A stretch of DNA of 64,000 nucleotides from Mycobacterium sp. PS03-16. Lineage in GTDB: Bacteria > Actinomycetota > Actinomycetes > Mycobacteriales > Mycobacteriaceae. The DNA lies in NCBI RefSeq assembly GCF_004570325.1, contig NZ_SPQO01000009.1, positions 62,001 through 126,000 of the forward strand. The letters are read 5' to 3'. The translations under genes were made by a program, and so were the position numbers. The notes under the pieces were generated by a model. The model made no database searches. It was not told the origin of the DNA and saw only the letters and a list, made by a program, of their open reading frames with translations. Below, one piece after another: positions 1 to 7,795 of this stretch (position 1 is the first letter of the stretch; every line of letters begins with the position of its first letter).

Positions 1-30
1 GACGGCGTCGCGTCCTGCGAATCCGGTCAT
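1..30 (-). CDS. 5' end of a divergent gene, cut by the window edge
   Basis: Only ten codons are visible on the minus strand, reading MTGFAGRDAV. The start ATG (28-30) is preceded by a strong AGGAGG ribosome binding site about five bases upstream, so a real start is likely. Genes divergent from HxlR regulators are often oxidoreductases, and this N-terminus would suit a short-chain dehydrogenase in which a Rossmann glycine motif follows directly, but that motif lies outside the window. The shared intergenic region with the HxlR gene suggests that it is the regulator's target. Confidence 0.6.
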   Translation of the reverse strand, partial: MTGFAGRDAV

Positions 31-69
31 GACTGCCTCCTGGGTCCCGCTTCTGAGTAGGGTTTGGTT

Positions 70-94
70 TACCCAGATGTGTACCATCTGGGTA
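70..94. promoter_or_regulatory. Perfect 10-bp inverted repeat, likely HxlR operator
   Basis: TACCCAGATG at 70-79 and CATCTGGGTA at 85-94 are exact reverse complements separated by five bases. The site lies between the divergent minus-strand gene and the HxlR gene. A TATAGT -10-like hexamer (93-98) overlaps the right arm, so a bound dimer would block the regulator's own promoter. Dyads of this size are usual for HxlR/MarR-type winged-helix dimers; that this regulator binds it is inference from position. Confidence 0.7.
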
Positions 95-128
95 TAGTGA
101 TAACAACCCAGCAAGGGAGAAGATTTCC

Positions 129-614
129 GTGGCCGTCCTGCAGGGCCCTCTCGCCGACCGCGACGCGTGGACGGCGGTGGGGCAGTGCCCGATCGAGAAG
201 ACGATGACGCTGCTGGGCACCAAGACGTCGATGCTGCTGATGCGGGAGGCCTTCTACGGCACCACCCGCTTCGAGGACTTCTGGCGGCGGGTCGGGGTGA
301 CCAAGGCCGCCGCATCGGCCCGCCTGACCGAACTGGTCGACGCCGGCCTGCTGGAGCGGCGCCCCTACCAGGAACCCGGTCAGCGCCGCCGCGACGAATA
401 CGTCCTCACCGACGCCGGCCGGGACTTCATGCCGGTGGTGTGGGCGATGTTCGAGTGGGGCCGCCGACACGTCGACGACAGCCGGCTGCGCCTGACGCAC
501 CTGGGCTGCGGCGCGGAGGCCACGGTCGAGATCCGTTGCGCCGCAGGGCACGAGGTGCCCGCCGACGAGCTCGGTATGCGACTGGTCAGCCGCGGTCGGC
601 CAGATACGCCCTAG
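129..614 (+). CDS. HxlR family winged-helix transcriptional regulator
   Basis: 161 residues. The first 110 carry the HxlR winged-helix fold: a conserved Cys in the CPIEKTM segment, the helix-turn-helix around FEDFWRRVGVTKAAASARL, then a wing ending in DEYVLTDAGRDFMPVV. The last 45 residues are a short extension with two cysteines (HLGCG and IRCAAGHE), which could hold a metal or act as a redox sensor. The GTG start at 129 has a GGGAGAAG site just upstream. It is divergent from the cut gene at 1-30 and shares a perfect palindrome with it, so it probably represses both. HxlR members respond to aldehydes, quinones or redox signals; the ligand here is unknown. Confidence 0.88.
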   Translation: MAVLQGPLADRDAWTAVGQCPIEKTMTLLGTKTSMLLMREAFYGTTRFEDFWRRVGVTKAAASARLTELVDAGLLERRPYQEPGQRRRDEYVLTDAGRDFMPVVWAMFEWGRRHVDDSRLRLTHLGCGAEATVEIRCAAGHEVPADELGMRLVSRGRPDTP

Positions 615-968
615 CTGTAGCCGCCGGGGCGCCTGCACCAGCCACGACTCGGTGATCACCTCGGCCAACTGTGCGGCGTCGATTGCCGCGAGCCGGATCA
701 GCACCGCCGGGTACCCGTCGAAATGCGGGGTCGTGAAGTAGACCTGCGGATCGTCGGCGATCAGCGCGAACTTCACCCCCTCGTCGGCCACCCGCACGCC
801 GAGGATGTCGCCCTGCGGCGCATCGGCGCCCAGCGCCGCGAGGTCGGCCCTACGCAGCGGACGCTCCCAGGCGACCAGTTTGGTGCGCACCCGCCAGTTG
901 CGCGGCGCCGTCTGTGCCGTCTCGGGCAGTCGCCCGACAATGCCGTCCACATCAGCCCAGGTGGCCAC
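586..968 (-). pseudogene. MmcQ/YjbR family protein with a probable 1-bp frameshift near its 3' end
   Basis: From a GTG at 966-968 the minus strand reads a typical YjbR-family protein of about 127 residues: MATWADVDGIV, then KLVAWERPLR, ALIADDPQVYFTT and HFDGYPAVLIRL, ending with ITESWLVQAPRRL. After that the open frame loses family character and runs antisense through the whole HxlR gene to position 69. Restoring one base near 618-619 gives the expected ending TARAYLADRG and a stop at 586-588, overlapping the HxlR 3' end by 29 nt. The family is small and of unclear role, with a fold once proposed to bind DNA. It matches Rv2570 in size and in position beside the ATP-grasp operon, from memory. 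The defect could be a real mutation or an assembly error. Confidence 0.65.
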
Positions 969-1040
969 GGCGCTGACGTTACTCCGGCACGCGCACCGTG
1001 GTGTCGTGCAACCGCGCAACGCGTGTGGTGGGATCAGCGG

Positions 1041-3653
1041 ATGGGCATCGAGCCGGCGCCCGGGTACACCGACGTCGAAGGCGTGCTCGCCGACTACCGC
1101 GCCGCACGCGCGCAGCAGGCGCTGTTCGACATCCGCGGCGCGGCCCGGACCGGCTACGACGAATTCGTCGACGCCGCAGGCGACATCCGGCCCGCCTGGC
1201 GGGAGCTGGCGCAGTGCGTGGCCGAGCGGGGCAGGGGCGGCCTCCACCGGCTCGGTGAGGTGGTGCGGGACCGCGTCGATCAGGACGGCATCACCTACCG
1301 GCACGGCGACGACGGCGCCCCGGGCGGGTGGCGCCTCGACGGGCTGCCCCTACTGGTCCCGGCCGCCGACTGGGACGTGCTCGAAGCGGGGCTGGTGCAG
1401 CGGTCGCGGCTGCTGGACGCGGTGCTCACCGACCTCTACGGTCCCCAGCGGTGCCTCACCTCCGGTGTGTTGCCGCCCCAGCTCGTCTTCTCCCACCCCG
1501 GGTATGTGCGGGCCGCCCGCGGCATCCAGGTGCCCGGTCGGCGGCAGCTGTTCCTGCACGGATGCGATGTCAGCCGCGGGGCCGACGGCGCCTTCCGCGT
1601 CAACGCCGACTGGACCCAGGCGCCGTCGGGCGCGGGCTACGCGCTGGCCGACCGCCGCGTGGTGGCGCACGCCGTGCCCGAGCTCTACGAGCGGATCGGC
1701 CCGCGCCCGGTGTCCCCGTGGGCGCAGGCGTTGCGGCTCGCGCTGATCGACGCCGCCCCGGACGCCGCCGAAGAGCCCGTGGTCGTCGTGCTCAGCCCCG
1801 GCAGCCAGTCCGAAACCGCCTTCGACCAGGCGTATCTCGCGAGTGTGCTGGGCTTCCCGCTGGTCGAGAGCCCCGACCTGGTGGTCCGCGACGGCGCGCT
1901 GTGGATGCGCTCCCTGGGCCGACTGCAACGCGTCGACGTCGTGCTGCGCCGGGTGGACGCCGAGTTCGCCGACCCGCTGGACCTGCGGGCCGACTCGCGT
2001 CTCGGCGTGGCCGGACTGGTCGAGGTCCTGCGCCGAGGCGCGGTCACGGTCGTCAACACCCTCGGCAGCGGGGTCCTCGAAAGCCCCGCACTGCTGCGCT
2101 TCCTGCCCGAACTCGCGGCCGCACTCCTCGACGAGACCCCACTGCTCGACAGCGTGCCGGCCTACTGGGGCGGCCTCGATCTCGAACGCGCGCATCTGTT
2201 GGGCCGCCTGGGGTCGCTGGTGATCTCCTCGGTGACCGGCTCGGAGACGATCGTGGGTCCGGCGCTCTCGGCCCGCCAGCGCGAGGTGCTGGCCGCCCGC
2301 ATCGAAGCCGACCCCTGGCGGTGGGTCGGGCGGGAGCTGCCGCAGTTCTCGTCGACGCCGACCGTGCACCTCCGCGGGGTGTCGGCGGCCGGTGTCGGGA
2401 TGCGCCTGTTCACCGTCGCCGGCCGCGGCGGGTACACCCCGATGATCGGCGGACTGGGGTACCTGCTGGCGTCCGGCACCGCGGCGTTCACGCTCGACAC
2501 GGTCGCCGCCAAGGACGTGTGGGTCCGCACCTCGGCACGCGTCACACCCGGACGCCCCGCGCCGGCCGTCGGGCCGGCCCGGACGCCGCGACTCACCGCC
2601 CGGCGCAGCCGCGAAGTCAGCTCACCGCGCGTGCTCTCGGACTTGTACTGGCTGGGCCGCTACGCCGAGCGCGCCGAGTACACCGCCCGGTTGCTCACCG
2701 TCACCCGCGAGCGATTCCACGAGTACCGCTACCGGCAGGACACCGATGCCAGTGCGTGTGTCCCGGTGCTGTTGGCCGCACTCGGCGAGATCACCGGGAC
2801 CGACACCGGCGCATCGGGCGACCACGCCGAGATGATCGCGACCGCGCCGACCACCCTGTGGGCCGTGACCGCCGACCGCCACCGCGCAGGGTCGCTGGCC
2901 CAGTCGGTCGAGCGACTCGGGTTGGCGGCGCGTTCGGTACGCGACCAGATGTCCAACGACACCTGGATGGTGCTGGCGGCCGTCGAACGCGCGGTCCTGC
3001 GGTCGTCCGCCACACCGCCGGATTCGCACGCCGAGGGCGACGCCTACCTGGCCTCGGCGCTGAGCGCCACGCTGGCCGGCATGCTGGCGCTGTCCGGGGT
3101 GTCCGCCGAGTCGATGATCCGCGACACCGGATGGACGATGCGCGACATCGGCAAGCGCCTGGAACGGGGACTCGGGCTGACCTCCCTGCTGCGCGCCGCA
3201 CTGGCCGAGGCGCGGACCCCCGACGCCGAGCAGGCGGTCACCGAATCAGCGCTTCTGGCATGCGAATCGGCGATCATCTACCGGCGCCGCACGCTGGGCG
3301 CCGTCAGCGTCGCAGCCGTCGCCGACCTGGTGCTGTTCGACGCGGACAATCCACGCTCGCTGCACTTCCAATTCGACCGGTTGCGGTCGGCGTTGCGGAC
3401 GCTGCCGCACGCGTCGGGGTCGTCACGACCCGAACGGCTGGTCGACGACCTGATCACCCGGTTGCGCCGGGTGGACCCCGACGACCTCGAGACGGTGACC
3501 GCGGACGGCCGGCGGGCCGAGCTGGTCGAACTCCTCGACAGCGTGCACTGCGATCTGCGGACGTTGTCGAAAGTCATCACCGCAACGCATCTCTCGCTCC
3601 CCGGCGGCATACAGCCGCTGTGGGGGCCCGCGGCCCGGCTGGTGGTGCCGTGA
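1041..3653 (+). CDS. Circularly permuted ATP-grasp / alpha-E domain fusion protein
   Basis: 870 residues from the ATG at 1041; the reading frame is open upstream but that part has no family character. Residues about 60-500 match the circularly permuted ATP-grasp family (QLFLHGCDVSRG, LSPGSQSETAFDQAYLA, TVVNTLGSGVLESPALL), a predicted peptide or amide ligase. Residues about 530-850 form an alpha-E (DUF403) helical domain opened by SDLYWLGRYAERAE. Elsewhere the two are often separate adjacent genes; here they are fused, as in M. tuberculosis Rv2567 (from memory). The next gene overlaps its stop by 4 nt and encodes a transglutaminase-like protein, the usual partner. Iyer and co-workers proposed that such sets make and process an unidentified peptide; no substrate is known to me. 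Confidence 0.85.
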   Translation: MGIEPAPGYTDVEGVLADYRAARAQQALFDIRGAARTGYDEFVDAAGDIRPAWRELAQCVAERGRGGLHRLGEVVRDRVDQDGITYRHGDDGAPGGWRLDGLPLLVPAADWDVLEAGLVQRSRLLDAVLTDLYGPQRCLTSGVLPPQLVFSHPGYVRAARGIQVPGRRQLFLHGCDVSRGADGAFRVNADWTQAPSGAGYALADRRVVAHAVPELYERIGPRPVSPWAQALRLALIDAAPDAAEEPVVVVLSPGSQSETAFDQAYLASVLGFPLVESPDLVVRDGALWMRSLGRLQRVDVVLRRVDAEFADPLDLRADSRLGVAGLVEVLRRGAVTVVNTLGSGVLESPALLRFLPELAAALLDETPLLDSVPAYWGGLDLERAHLLGRLGSLVISSVTGSETIVGPALSARQREVLAARIEADPWRWVGRELPQFSSTPTVHLRGVSAAGVGMRLFTVAGRGGYTPMIGGLGYLLASGTAAFTLDTVAAKDVWVRTSARVTPGRPAPAVGPARTPRLTARRSREVSSPRVLSDLYWLGRYAERAEYTARLLTVTRERFHEYRYRQDTDASACVPVLLAALGEITGTDTGASGDHAEMIATAPTTLWAVTADRHRAGSLAQSVERLGLAARSVRDQMSNDTWMVLAAVERAVLRSSATPPDSHAEGDAYLASALSATLAGMLALSGVSAESMIRDTGWTMRDIGKRLERGLGLTSLLRAALAEARTPDAEQAVTESALLACESAIIYRRRTLGAVSVAAVADLVLFDADNPRSLHFQFDRLRSALRTLPHASGSSRPERLVDDLITRLRRVDPDDLETVTADGRRAELVELLDSVHCDLRTLSKVITATHLSLPGGIQPLWGPAARLVVP

Positions 3654-4573
3654 CCGCCGGCCCGCTACCCGATCCCGGCACCCGCACCTACCGGGTCACT
3701 CACCGCACGGTCTACCGCTATTCCGACGTGGTGACCAGCTCCTACGGTCGTGGATTCCTCACCCCGCGCGACTCGGCGCGCCAGCGCCGACGCAGCCACG
3801 ACCTGCAGGTCGACCCGCGCCCGGCCGACGAGTCCACCAGCCGCGACGGCTACGGCAATCTCAGCTCGTACTTCCACGTGACCGAGCCGCACCGCGAACT
3901 GAACGTGCTGAGCCGGTCGGTGGTCGAAGTGGACCCGCCGGGCCCCGGTACGTACGACAGTGGATCGGCCGGTGCGCCATGGGAACTCGCCCGGCCTATC
4001 GGTGCCGACGGCGCGCTGGCATGCGAGTTCACCCTCGACCTGGCGCCGCCGGAGATCACCGACGCCGTGCGCGAGTACGCCGCGCCGAGTTTCCCGGCCG
4101 GCCGCCCGCTGATCGACGTGCTCGGCGACCTCACCTCACGCATCCATCGCGACTTCGCCTACCGGTCCGGTTCGACCACCGTGTCGACGAAGGTCAGCGA
4201 GGTTTTGGCGGCGCGCGAGGGGGTATGTCAGGACTTCGCCCGGCTGGCGGTCGCCTGCCTGCGCGCTCACGGTCTGGCCGCCTGTTACGTCTCGGGTTAC
4301 CTGGCGACGGACCCACCTCCCGGAAAGGAACGCATGGTGGGCATCGATGCGACGCACGCCTGGGCGTCGGTGTGGACCCCCCAGGGCCGGTGGCTGGGGC
4401 TGGATCCCACCAACGATCAGATGGAGGACGAGCGCTACATCGTGGTCGGCATCGGCCGCGACTACGCCGACGTGCCTCCGCTGCGCGGGATCATCTACAC
4501 CGACTCCGACAGCAGCGCGATCCAGGTGTCGGTCGACGTGGCGCCGTGGCCGAACGGGATGGTCGATGCGTGA
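3650..4573 (+). CDS. Transglutaminase-like cysteine protein with bacterial N-terminal domain
   Basis: 307 residues, GTG start overlapping the previous stop by 4 nt (GTGA). Residues 5-110 are the bacterial transglutaminase N-terminal region (TYRVTHRTVYRYSDVV, LTPRDSARQRR). The catalytic core is complete: Cys193 in REGVCQDFARLAVACLRA, His236 in DATHAWASVW and Asp252 in LGLDPTNDQ. There is no signal peptide, so it should act in the cytoplasm, as a protease or an amide-forming enzyme. The link to the ATP-grasp/alpha-E protein is a known gene-neighbourhood theme. The orthologue in M. tuberculosis would be Rv2569c. Confidence 0.88.
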   Translation: MTAGPLPDPGTRTYRVTHRTVYRYSDVVTSSYGRGFLTPRDSARQRRRSHDLQVDPRPADESTSRDGYGNLSSYFHVTEPHRELNVLSRSVVEVDPPGPGTYDSGSAGAPWELARPIGADGALACEFTLDLAPPEITDAVREYAAPSFPAGRPLIDVLGDLTSRIHRDFAYRSGSTTVSTKVSEVLAAREGVCQDFARLAVACLRAHGLAACYVSGYLATDPPPGKERMVGIDATHAWASVWTPQGRWLGLDPTNDQMEDERYIVVGIGRDYADVPPLRGIIYTDSDSSAIQVSVDVAPWPNGMVDA

Positions 4574-5642
4574 TTTCAACTGCCCCAACTGTGGGCAGCG
4601 GCTGGCCTTCGAGAACTCGCTGTGCCTGAACTGCGGGAGCGCGCTCGGGTTCTCACTCGACGACATGGCCCTGCTGGTGATCGCGCCGCCCGCCGACAGC
4701 GACCATGCCGGTGCGGTGTCCGAGCGGCAGTACCGGCTGTGCGCGAACATGCATCTGGCCGAATGCAATTGGCTGGTGGAGAAGGGGCCCGTCGCGCAGT
4801 TGTGCGCGTCCTGCGCGCTGACCCGGACCCGGCCGCAGGACACCGACACCACGGCGCTGGCGGCGTTCGCCGTCGCCGAACGCGCGAAGCGACGGCTGAT
4901 CGCCGAATTGCACGAACTCAAACTGCCGATCGTCGGCCGTGACGAGGACCCCGACTACGGCCTGGCCTTCGATCTGCTGTCCAGCGAGGCGGAGAAGGTG
5001 TTCACCGGCCACGCGAACGGGATCATCACCCTCGACCTCGCCGAAGGCGACGACGTGCACCGGGAGCGGTTGCGCGTCGCGATGGACGAGCCGTACCGGA
5101 CCCTGCTCGGGCATTTCCGTCACGAGATCGGGCATTACTACTTCTACCGGCTGATCGGGCCGTCACCGGCGTACCTCGCACGGTTCACCGAACTGTTCGG
5201 CGACCCCGACACCGACTATCAGGCCGCACTCGACCGCCATTACAGCCAGGGCGCACCCGACGGGTGGGAGGCCGACCACGTGTCCTCCTACGCCACCATG
5301 CATCCGGCCGAGGACTGGGCCGAGACGTTCGCGCACTATCTGCACATCCGGGACACGCTCGACACCGCCGCCGCGTTCGGTTTCGCCCCGGCGGGCGCCA
5401 CGTTCGAGCGACGTGTGCTGGGACGCAGTGGCTTCGACACCATCATCGAGATGTGGCTGCCGCTGTCGTGGGCGCTGAACATGGTGAACCGGTCGATGGG
5501 CCGAGACGACCTCTACCCGTTCGTGCTGCCGCCACCGGTGCTGGAGAAAATGCGCTTCCTCCACACCGTGATCGACGAGATCACCTCGGACCCGGCCAAA
5601 CTGGCCAGCGTCAGCACCACCCACCAGCAGCAGCAGAGCTAG
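4566..5642 (+). CDS. Putative zinc-ribbon metallopeptidase (Peptidase_Mx family)
   Basis: 358 residues. The ATG at 4566 overlaps the transglutaminase stop by 8 nt. The N-terminus has a zinc-ribbon pattern, CPNC at about residues 5-8 and CLNC near 20, with further cysteines at SCALT and in LCANMHLAECNW. The peptidase core has HEIGHYY with His186, Glu187 and His190 (HExxH), and EDWAETFAHYLH downstream supplies candidate third-ligand acids. The rest is mostly helical. It completes a three-gene coupled operon with the ATP-grasp/alpha-E and transglutaminase proteins, so it may process the product of that ligase; this is inference. It corresponds to Rv2568c in M. tuberculosis (from memory). Confidence 0.85.
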   Translation: MRDFNCPNCGQRLAFENSLCLNCGSALGFSLDDMALLVIAPPADSDHAGAVSERQYRLCANMHLAECNWLVEKGPVAQLCASCALTRTRPQDTDTTALAAFAVAERAKRRLIAELHELKLPIVGRDEDPDYGLAFDLLSSEAEKVFTGHANGIITLDLAEGDDVHRERLRVAMDEPYRTLLGHFRHEIGHYYFYRLIGPSPAYLARFTELFGDPDTDYQAALDRHYSQGAPDGWEADHVSSYATMHPAEDWAETFAHYLHIRDTLDTAAAFGFAPAGATFERRVLGRSGFDTIIEMWLPLSWALNMVNRSMGRDDLYPFVLPPPVLEKMRFLHTVIDEITSDPAKLASVSTTHQQQQS

Positions 5643-6664
5643 CGCGCAAGCGGCACGCGGTCCAACAGGCTCAACGCGGTATCGGTCATCGTGTCGGCCA
5701 CCGGCCGCGGCCGCCACCCGAGCACGTCGGTCGACTTCCCGATCGAGAGGCGCTTGGGTTCGCCGAGCAGCTCGGCGAAGGTCTCCAGCGACGGTGACAT
5801 CCGGGCCGCCCTGCGCACCAGCCAGTCCGGTGCGGTCCATCGCGGCACACGGTGGCCCCGGTCGCCGAGCCGGCTCCGCAGGATCGCGGCGATCTCCGGC
5901 AGGGTGACGGGTTGCCCCGCCGAGGCCAGGAAGCGCTCGCCGGCCGCGGCCGCGGAGGTCATGGCCCGGACGTGCAGATCGGCGACGTCACGGACGTCGA
6001 CCACTGCGAACGACGCCCGGGGCAGCACCGGCGGTTTGCCGTCGAGCAACGCCTGGATCAAGCCGACCGAACTCGCCACCTCGGTGCCCAGCACGGGGCC
6101 GAAGATGCCCACCGGGTTCACGACGGTCAGTTCGAGATCCGCGGTGGCGACGAAGTCCCACGCCGCACGTTCGGCGAGGGTCTTCGATTTCACGTACGGC
6201 GACTGCCGTGCCGCGGTGTCGGTCCAGTCGGTTTCGTCATACGGCGCGCCGCCGGCTTTGGGGCTGTAGCCGATCGCGGCGAACGACGACGTCATCACCA
6301 CGCGAGGGACGCCTGCGGCAGCCGCGGCGCGCAGCACCCGCAGCGTCCCCTCGCGCGCCGGGACGATGACGTCGTCCTCGTTGCGGGGCTGGCGCGCCGG
6401 AAACGGTGAGGCGACGTGCAGGACATGGCCGACCCCGTCGAGGGCGGCGGGCCAGCCGCCGTCGGCGGTGAGATCCGCCGTGACGGTGGTGAGTGCGGCG
6501 GTGTCGGCGCCGGCCCGGGTCAGGGTGGTGTGGACGTCGTCGGCCCGGCGGGGCGTACGCACCGTGGTGCGGACGGGATACCCGTCCTGGAGGAGGCGGG
6601 CGAGCACGTGGCCGGCCAGGAAGCCGGAACCGCCGGTGACCAGGACGGTGCTGCGCTCACTCAT
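5639..6664 (-). CDS. NAD-dependent epimerase/dehydratase, dihydroflavonol-reductase-like
   Basis: 341 residues. An extended short-chain dehydrogenase: the Rossmann motif VLVTGGSGFLAGHVL at residues 6-20, substrate-side HVASPFPARQP, and the catalytic YxxxK as YVKSK. NPVGIFGPVLG is characteristic of the dihydroflavonol-4-reductase/cinnamoyl-CoA-reductase-like group, which reduces aldehydes or ketones with NADPH. Its ATG overlaps the MerR stop by 8 nt, so both lie in one autoregulated operon and the regulator probably senses the reductase's substrate or a related stress. Its stop overlaps the convergent metallopeptidase stop. Confidence 0.85.
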   Translation of the reverse strand: MSERSTVLVTGGSGFLAGHVLARLLQDGYPVRTTVRTPRRADDVHTTLTRAGADTAALTTVTADLTADGGWPAALDGVGHVLHVASPFPARQPRNEDDVIVPAREGTLRVLRAAAAAGVPRVVMTSSFAAIGYSPKAGGAPYDETDWTDTAARQSPYVKSKTLAERAAWDFVATADLELTVVNPVGIFGPVLGTEVASSVGLIQALLDGKPPVLPRASFAVVDVRDVADLHVRAMTSAAAAGERFLASAGQPVTLPEIAAILRSRLGDRGHRVPRWTAPDWLVRRAARMSPSLETFAELLGEPKRLSIGKSTDVLGWRPRPVADTMTDTALSLLDRVPLAR

Positions 6665-7136
6665 GGACGGTCCCTCGCTCGTCGGCCAGCAGCGCGTCGG
6701 CGAGTTCGGTGAGCACCGGCACCAGGCGTTGCTCGGCGGCGGCGTCGTCGCGTTCGCGGGCCGCCCAGAGTTCGGCCTTCGCCTCGACGTAGCGTGCGCG
6801 GACCTGCAGCCGTTCGACTTCGCGTCGCAGCCGGCCGGCCTGCCCGGCGAACAGGCGGTGCTGGTCGGCCGCGGCGGCCGCACCACGGCGCATGTTGGCG
6901 ACGTAGGCGCGCATGTCGGTGACGGACATCCCACTGCCGCGCAGACACGCGAGCGCCTCGACGGCAGCCACCAGATCGGGGGGATAGCGGCGGTGACCGC
7001 TGCTATCATCGCGGGGCACCGGGTCGATCAGGCCGATGCGTTCGTAGTAGCGCAGTGCCGATTCGGCCAGCCCCGTGCGGCGGGCGACCTGCTGGATGGT
7101 CAGGTCGACTCGCGATTCGGTGAGATCGGTGCTCAT
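6657..7136 (-). CDS. MerR family transcriptional regulator
   Basis: 159 residues. The N-terminal MerR helix-turn-helix is clear (LTIQQVARRTGLAESALRYYERIGLIDPVPR at about 13-43, followed by HRRYPPDLV). A long dimerisation helix follows (about 85-125). No Cys-rich metal-binding loop is present, so this is not a metal sensor of the MerR/CueR kind but closer to SoxR-like or aldehyde-responsive members. It is the first gene of an operon with the NAD-dependent reductase. The ATG lies about seven bases after a GATAGT -10 box, so the message is probably leaderless. Confidence 0.9.
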   Translation of the reverse strand: MSTDLTESRVDLTIQQVARRTGLAESALRYYERIGLIDPVPRDDSSGHRRYPPDLVAAVEALACLRGSGMSVTDMRAYVANMRRGAAAAADQHRLFAGQAGRLRREVERLQVRARYVEAKAELWAARERDDAAAEQRLVPVLTELADALLADERGTVHE

Positions 7137-7142
7137 GACCCC

Positions 7143-7173
7143 ACTATCGCGAACATGAAGCGCTTCAAGTCAA
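7143..7173 (-). promoter_or_regulatory. MerR-type promoter with 19-bp spacer and central palindrome
   Basis: On the minus strand a TTGACT -35 (7168-7173) and a GATAGT -10 (7143-7148) are exactly 19 bp apart, the stretched spacing typical of MerR-activated promoters. A perfect 12-bp palindrome, TGAAGCGCTTCA (7156-7167), sits within the spacer. The promoter overlaps the stop codon of the ASCH-like gene and ends about seven bases before the merR start codon. It should drive merR and the reductase together. Confidence 0.8.
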
Positions 7174-7746
7174 GCGCTGCGCGGCGAGGTATCTGCGACC
7201 GCGGGGCGACACCCGGTATCCGACGTCGAGGCTGATCGTCAGGCCCAGACCCTTCAGCTGGCGCACGCGCCGCTTGAAGCGCGGTACGTCGACGCCGACC
7301 CGGGCTGCGAGGTCGGGGGCGCGTACGGCTTCGTTGCCCGCGATCAGCGCGAGGTACCGCCGGGTCCACGGTTCGGTCGCGGCATCCCAGCGGTCGAGGC
7401 GGGCGTCGATGGCCGCGATGTCGGCCTCGCTCAGCGTGTCGTCGGCGGCGAGGTCCGGCCGTTCGTCGGGTGCCAGGTAGGACACCTCGATCAGGTAGGT
7501 GTGCCGGGCGGCCCGGCGGTCGAGTTCGCGCTGGGCGTGCGCGGCGTCGCGGAACCCCGCCGCCCGGGCCTGCGCGTCGGTGACGCGGTAGTCGCCCGGC
7601 CGTTCGGTGACCCCGTCGATGCGCACCGTGCCCGCCGGGGTGCGCTGCGAGCCGCCGGCCTTCGCCCGCGGTGCGTCCCACCGCCGCAGCACCAGGGTGA
7701 CCCGGCCGGCGGCGATGCCGTCGGCCGTGGCGCGGTTGAGCAACAC
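7165..7746 (-). CDS. ASCH/PUA-like domain protein with C-terminal helical region
   Basis: 193 residues from a GTG at 7744-7746. The N-terminal half resembles the ASCH beta-barrel fold (RATADGIAAGRVTLVLRRWDAPRAKAGGSQRT, then AGTVRIDGV), thought to bind RNA or nucleotides. The C-terminal third (LAARVGVDVPRFKRRVRQLKGLGL, VGYRVSPRGRRYL) looks like a winged-helix module. The combination suggests a nucleic-acid-binding protein, but I know no function for it. It is divergent from the DUF3097 gene, with only about 50 bp between starts. The MerR operon promoter overlaps its 3' end. Confidence 0.6.
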   Translation of the reverse strand: MLLNRATADGIAAGRVTLVLRRWDAPRAKAGGSQRTPAGTVRIDGVTERPGDYRVTDAQARAAGFRDAAHAQRELDRRAARHTYLIEVSYLAPDERPDLAADDTLSEADIAAIDARLDRWDAATEPWTRRYLALIAGNEAVRAPDLAARVGVDVPRFKRRVRQLKGLGLTISLDVGYRVSPRGRRYLAAQRLT

Positions 7747-7783
7747 GCGCCCGATGTTAGGCCGGGATCACCGCCGCCGTCCC

Positions 7784-7789
7784 TACGAT
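7784..7789 (+). promoter_or_regulatory. -10 box of a probable leaderless transcript (DUF3097 gene)
   Basis: TACGAT fits the mycobacterial TANNNT -10 and ends six bases before the GTG at 7796. No Shine-Dalgarno sequence can be seen, so transcription probably begins at the start codon itself. Confidence 0.45.
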
Positions 7790-7795
7790 CTCCCG

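Noticed and set aside
69..1304. 411-codon open frame on the minus strand
   Set aside because: Only the 586-968 part has YjbR-family character. The rest is antisense to HxlR and the ATP-grasp gene, and it results from the frameshift and high GC content.
1328..3649. Upstream 770 codons of the open frame that contains the transglutaminase
   Set aside because: Out-of-frame shadow of the ATP-grasp gene, Arg/Ala/Pro-rich with no domain. The real protein begins at the GTG at 3650.
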